Origin: Hedera helix
Lineage: Eukaryota; Streptophyta; Magnoliopsida; Apiales; Araliaceae
Length of the DNA stretch: 64,000 nt
Direction of reading: 5' to 3'
Assembly: GCA_947179155.2 (NCBI GenBank)
Contig: OX359267.1
Location: 39,180,998 to 39,244,997, forward strand
Under the pieces are notes generated by a model. It was given only the letters and a program-made list of their open reading frames with translations, was not told the origin of the DNA and did not search any database. The position numbers and the translations under genes were made by a program. Positions 59,076 to 64,000 of this stretch are shown here, piece after piece (within the stretch, counting starts at the first letter, position 1; each line of letters begins with the position of its first letter).

Positions 59076-60460
59076 CTAAAGTGGTTTATGCCTTGATTTA
59101 CTATTGATTATTTTAATAGTATTATTAGATTTATAATCAACATTTGAAACATGATTATATTCAATTCCTTGTTTCTTAGACTTTTGTGCCCCTAACATAA
59201 CATTTAAGTTCTCTTCTCCTTGCACAAATTTAGCAAAATCACTTTTTAAAAATGTTATTTCTACATTATCATCATGTTGCACGTTCATCATTTTTTCATC
59301 ATTAAAAGCATCTATGCATGTATCTCTCATCTTCAAATTTTCTTTTAAAACTTCATTTTCATTTTTGAGATATTTTTTTTTATTTTCTCTCTTTAATGAG
59401 TGACTCAACTTCATTCGTTAGCTCATTTATGCAATTCTTTAGATATACAGTTTTCTTTTTGAGTTGTTGATTTTCATTTTGTAAAACAAGATAATCAGAC
59501 ATAGTTATTTCAAAAGCTTCAAGAAAATTGTTTACCTCAAATTAATCATCATTTTCTAGTCCCATGAAACAGAGTTGGACAATTTCTTCTTCTTGTTATG
59601 TTTTGGATTTACTCACTGTAGTTGAGCTACCTTTTTTATTCTTCTTTTGTTTCTTCCTTTGGAGTAGTTTCTCGAGTTTTCTTGATAGCATTTCAATTTC
59701 TTCATTAAAATCTTCGTTTTGATCATTGTGATTGCTCTTTAACTTGAAGTGTCAATGTCTTCTTCTTTGGTGTCTCCTCTTCTTCATCATATCTTTTGAG
59801 TTGATTTTCAAATTCTTCAAGTTCACCAAAGAGTGTGAGAGTTTTCATAGTGCTAATTGTTGGTGAATCTCGGAGGCCGGTAACTTTTGGAGCAAATCTT
59901 TTTGGCATGATTCTCCTCAGCTTTCTATTGATTTCCTTTTGATCAATTTTCCCCCCTAGCATGCTGAGTGAGTTCATTAGCGTGAGGAACCTTGCTTGAG
60001 CTTCTTTAATAATTTCATCTTTCTCTAATTTGAACAACTTATAATCTTGCATTAGTATACTCACTTTAACCTCATTGATTTTGGAAGTACCTTCATGACT
60101 CATGATGATAGTATCCCAGATTTCTTTCTCTGTATTGCAACAAGAGACCTTGTCAATTTCTGATTGGACCATCCCGCTTAGCGAAGTGTTCATGGCTTTC
60201 GAGTCATAGGACACCATATAAAATTCATTAGTGTCCATTTTTATAAGCGTCTTCGGTCTGCCATCATCATGTCTTGGAATGACGAGTCTGTTGTCAACTA
60301 CCCACCATTCCCATGAATCTCTCTGGAGGTAGATTTTCATCCTAAACTTCCAATAGTTGAAGTTCTCACTTTCGAGCAACAATGGTGGCCTGCTAGTGGT
60401 ATGTCCTTCATGAGAATTAAGGTGTGCTATAGGATCTTGCCCTAAGGTCTATAAAGACAA
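59076..60460 (-). pseudogene. Copia gag, decayed
   Basis: The main frame (60382-59723, 219 codons from the first Met) has NYWKFRMKIYL, EKEIWDTIIMSHEGTSKI, KEAQARFLTLMNSLSMLG and KRFAPKVTGLRD, typical of the UBN2-type gag of plant Ty1/copia. The frame is open for about 25 codons upstream of that Met (HEGHTTSRPPLLLE), so the real start is probably farther up and lost. Beyond 59723 frame changes and stops interrupt a coiled-coil stretch (59076-59414, with FAKFVQGEENLNVMLGAQK). The CCHC zinc knuckle expected between these parts is not seen. Confidence 0.85.
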
Positions 60461-60476
60461 AGATTAGTAGAGCCTT

Positions 60477-60488
60477 GCTCTGATACCA
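60477..60488 (-). other. Primer binding site of the copia element
   Basis: TGGTATCAGAGC on the minus strand, two bases from the 5' LTR, complementary to initiator methionine tRNA. Confidence 0.92.
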
Positions 60489-60490
60489 AA

Positions 60491-61993
60491 TGTAATTTTG
60501 TGTATGTGCACACCTAGAAGGGTGGTTGAATAGATGTTTAAGCTTAAAACAATTATCAATGACAAATTAAAATTTTATGAATCAAGACATGTAAGACCTG
60601 TCTGCTTTGGTGTCTGCTTTAAGCTATGTTCTTCTTTAGTTGTAATCCAGACAGGTACACTATGTCTGATTTGCTTTTTGCTTTGTATGTTGTTCTACTT
60701 TAGTTATAATCCAGATAGGTATAACCTGTCTGCGTTAAGCGAAGCTATAAACTGTTATGCAAAACATTCTTTATATTACTTTGATTTTAACTAAGCTGTT
60801 TATGAACAATGTTATAATGCAGAATTAAACAAACTACACAAGATAATCAGCAAATCAAAGACACCAAGATTTTTACGTGGTTCAGCCCTTAACCTCTAAT
60901 CTAGTAGCCTAATCTACATTCAATACCAATTGGTATTGGAGACTCTTTTATTAATAAATTATTCAATTAATTACACAACTTCCCTGTACGAATAAGCTAT
61001 GATCTTTTTGGACACCATTGCCCCCTTGCACCTCTGCAACTTTTGCACCACTACAACCTTAGAGCTTCCTTTGTACAGACCTATCCACTACTGAATCAAC
61101 CAAGTCAAACTAGGCTTGAATACAAGTTTAATATGAAGGAATATAATTATGATTTTCCTATTAAGAGGAATTAAGAACAAGACAAGAATAATTGCTGAAA
61201 ATTTTCTTAGTAAACTCTTTTATATCATAATAAATTTTGCATGTAAGGCTCTCTATCTCAAAATGTATTTTTCAGTAAAAGCTCTCTCTTTTTTTCTTAG
61301 TCGAGAAAGGTATGTATAATATAGAGACCAACGGCTATAAAAGTTGACTTTAAAAGGATTTTAATAAATCACAGTTGGTTTTAAAAATTCTTTTGTAGAA
61401 TAACTTTAAACCAACAGATATATAAATTAACGTTAACAAGAATACCTAGATCATGGTTTGTAAGGACCAAAATTTCAATAGCTTGATATTGAAGCTAACG
61501 GGTACGAGGATAATTTTCCAAATCACTTTTTCAAAAAATTTCAAAATAAAACAATTTGAAAAAGCTTGATTAAAGGAAAATATGTCAGCAAAACAGATTT
61601 GATATGATAAGGAATAACTAAGCTGATAGAATCCCAATCAAATCAGTTTTGGTATGATTTATTCTGTTTCCTTAATGGCATATTTTAGTCCATGTTAATT
61701 ACTTTTCCAGCAATTAAATAATACCTTGCAATTAAACTCTTGGGCTAGAAAACCTTTCATGAAATCCTAAGTGATTTCTTAATGAACTAGTCCAGTACGC
61801 AATCCTATAAAGCAATATCCATATAGGGCCTCCATGAAATCAGCATATATATGGCAAGATGATTATGAATCAGTCCACTTTCTGTAGCAATATATATAAT
61901 CTGCCCAATCCATATAGCCCATACCTACTCATTCAAAACAACTCCATACAAAACATATTATTATCATTAAAATATTAAACACATAAATCAACA
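60491..61993 (-). repeat. 5' LTR of the copia element
   Basis: 1503 bp, homologous to 56050-57558 with many substitutions and small indels, including loss of one CTGCCTGCTTTG block. Confidence 0.9.
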
Positions 61994-61998
61994 AACAT

Positions 61999-63588
61999 GA
62001 ATAATTCCTAATTTTGCGATTCGTGTCAATGTTGCGGTTCAACACCCACCAATACCTAACTGATACGCCGATATTTCGACATAGCGGTCAATACTTTGAA
62101 CCATGCTTGTAAATGGGAGAAAAAGTTTTGGAAATGAATGTCGTATTGATTATTGTCCACCGTGGAGATTGGCAGTAGTTTAGTGTTGCTTGAGGTCATA
62201 GTTTCAGCTTCATCTTTAACTGCTTTATATCTAAGAAACAATTGATCCTTACTATAAAATTGAAATGGTTTGCACAGGTTTTAAGCACTTGGGTGAGGCC
62301 AATAGCATGGTGTAGGAGATAAGTCATCTTTCAGATATGACGAGGCTTAAACTTCTTAGTAGATATACTGATGTGGTGTCTATTAAACAATATGACCTAA
62401 TCTTGGAAGCAATATTAGTTGCAGAGTTCCTTTAAATGACTTCCTGGAGCAACTTTTTAGGCAGGTATGTGGGCATATATAATTAAGGAAACTTCGCTGT
62501 ATTTGCACTTGGAATCAAATGACTACTCTCTCTAAATATATATCTATTTTTTTGCTCATTATATGTCCGTTAATACGGTTTTTTCAGCATGAAATTATAG
62601 CAAGTCAGAATAAGTTGTTACTATACAAGCGCATATTACTACTGTAAAAGTACAAATTGTTGCACAATTACTTTGATCGAACTTGGTTAGAATTATTGGA
62701 GTTGGTTAAAATTTTGAAGTAAAAAACTTAATAAATGGAAGCCAGAACACTAATCTGTCAATAATTATTAGTGTTAATGTTATTAATTTTAAACTACAAC
62801 AATATTATTACTATAGATTAAATTTGCTTTAGTGCACGTTCCATTAGGGAGTAAAATTATTCAACTTCTGATTTACGTAATAAGGGGTACTTGTGACACT
62901 ATAGTTGTGACATGCTGATATAATTAGTATCCTACCCATTATACTGATAATTAGTATGCTTTCATGTTTTATACTTTTCTCTTTTCGTTTTTTATTCTCA
63001 TGGAACAGAAAGTTATGGAACACTTGATAAAACATGCTAAAACAGAACTGAATCTGAGCAATCTTTCTCAAGAATTGCTAGAAGGTAGTCATGCATAGGA
63101 GCTATGACTTGGGACTTCTAGATTTATATTTCTTGTTGTAATTGGTAATCCTTGTGTCTTTATTAAGGTTGTCTAGGCAACTTACATAGATATGCTTGCA
63201 TATTTGCTTGTGTTGAGAGGATAAGGTGGGCCTCTAATTGGATTTACTGAGAGCAAAACGAGCTATTTGTAGAACTTAAAAGACTTAAAGCTATGGAAAA
63301 AGATAGAGAACCTCTGGTAATAAATTTTTGGAGGAAGAATAGAATGGGGAGAGAGAGGCCATTGGAGGGTGGGAAGAAGAGGTTTTTAAAGGACCAACTA
63401 GAGGATTAACATTAGGTCTTGCTACTTTTAGTTTCTTTATTATACGAAAAGGATTGGCAGCTTGTTATTGCATATTAAAACTTTTGCTACACACTTCCAG
63501 TAACTCTATATAGTGTTTTGTGTAAAAAGATCTGGGACCTTAAAGAACTAATTTTTTATTTTTATTTTTTTTAAAATCTTTGTTGTAG
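61999..63588 (+). other. End of the long intron of the Atos-like pseudogene
   Basis: Mostly AT-rich, non-coding. At about 62277-62350, after an AG, the sequence keeps a hint of the family's missing exon: a VLS codon start and LSDM about 17 codons later, with stops between. This is weak and may be chance. Confidence 0.45.
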
Positions 63589-64000
63589 ACTTTCTTGCGT
63601 CAAAAGGTCACTCTGGCCTATTCTAGCCCAACTTCCGCACGGGAGAGAACAGAAAATTTTGAACTTGAAGTATGAGAATAAGCTGAATCTAATCTCAGAG
63701 AGTTGTAATTCTGACCGAAGTATCAAAGGCGGTGAAGGCTTTGGGTGCAGCAGTGATGCTGATACCTGTCCAAGGACTGGGGATGAGGGTTTCAGCTGGG
63801 TGGATCAGTGTCATGAAACTGACCAAAAATCAGCACAGGCTTGTTCAAAGGTCAATGGGGGAGCCCTAGCAATGTAGGTGCATTGTGTTATGCTCTTCAT
63901 CTCCGATTTCTATGTCCTTCTCACAAAAAATGTTTAAGATCGGTCCAGAAAAACAAATCTGATCCTCTATCAGGATTACAACACAGTAGTATAGATGGTG
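63589..64000 (+). pseudogene. 3' exon of the Atos-like pseudogene (incomplete at window end)
   Basis: It follows the acceptor TTTGTTGTAG. It reads TFLRQKVTLAYSSPTSARE, shifts frame before TGA at 63673-63675, continues in another frame to TAG at 63875-63877, then resumes as YALHLRFLCPSHKK and KSDPLSG. The order matches the C-terminal half of plant Atos-like proteins. The rest lies beyond 64000. Confidence 0.82.

Larger units (their letters stand above)
56050..61993 (-). mobile_element. Old non-autonomous Ty1/copia element (gag only), minus strand
   Basis: LTRs at 56050-57558 (1509 bp) and 60491-61993 (1503 bp) flanked by AACAT (56045-56049 and 61994-61998). On the minus strand the PBS is 60477-60488, a gag of the plant copia type follows, and the PPT is 57559-57573. 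The interior is only 2932 bp and lacks protease, integrase core, reverse transcriptase and RNase H. The LTRs differ at many sites with indels, so it is far older than the elements at 4538-29774. Confidence 0.9.
52540..64000 (+). pseudogene. Atos/FAM214-like protein gene, decayed, runs off the window
   Basis: Recognisable exons are 52540-53792, 53921-54162 and 63589 to the window end. The start reads MGLPQVSSS as in plant members. Later blocks match the family: GSLARKRLLSPL, YLSPLGPKF, VRRSLVGSFEESLLSGRL, INGFLAVLSITGGNFSPK, YYASIDLAGN, SRLRIPVKGRIQL, FLRQKVTL and YALHLRFLCPS. The family is known in animals as Atos (FAM214) with DUF4210 and a C-terminal 'chromosome segregation' domain; the plant role is unknown to me. 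Lesions: TGA at 52618-52620, and frame changes near 52670, 53150, 53340, 53675, 54112, 63660 and 63860. The conserved exon between 54162 and 63589 is missing or badly decayed. The neighbouring BAR gene has no such errors, so poor sequence quality is an unlikely cause. Confidence 0.85.

Overview
This window is nuclear DNA of a flowering plant, probably a eudicot. The evidence is GT-AG introns, gene families known from plants, long LTR retrotransposons primed by initiator-methionine tRNA, Stowaway-like and hAT-like MITEs, a Pack-MULE and a nuclear copy of plastid ycf2. The species cannot be told from the sequence. No RNA gene, CRISPR array or prokaryotic feature was found.

Positions 1-31901 are a stack of retrotransposons, and most boundaries are readable to the base. 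The oldest readable layer is a non-coding, LARD-like element (LTR 19-4537 plus 29780-29810, internal part to about 31516). It seems to sit in an older Tekay/Del-type LTR whose remnant is 31517-31901. Into its LTR went a full-length Ty3/gypsy chromovirus on the minus strand (4538-29774, target duplication TTATT, LTRs of 2813 bp with seven differences seen). A 3.4-kb solo LTR (8500-9870 plus 21207-23263, target duplication AACTT) splits the integrase of that element. A second LARD-like element (9871-21201, target duplication GTAGC, LTRs of 4570 and 4566 bp, no coding capacity) lies inside the solo LTR. Apart from the solo-LTR insertion, the chromovirus gag-pol frame is open.

Positions 34276-46703 hold the one intact cellular gene. 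It has twelve plus-strand exons encoding about 633 residues: a BAR-type N-terminal half and a Ser/Pro-rich C-terminal half, of the family annotated in Arabidopsis as At2g33490/At3g26910-like. Its introns carry two Stowaway-like MITEs, a tRNA-derived SINE and a 2-kb Pack-MULE with a captured, antisense, broken PIP5K exon (MORN repeats) plus the start of its intron.

Positions 47000-51300 hold unidentified relics and two hAT-like MITEs with 8-bp target duplications. From 52540 to the window end lies a plus-strand Atos/FAM214-like gene with a nonsense codon and at least six frameshifts. Its apparent 9.4-kb intron contains a ycf2 plastid fragment and an old gag-only Ty1/copia element (56050-61993, target duplication AACAT). 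The window therefore shows one probably working gene, one dying gene, and TEs of very different ages around and inside them.
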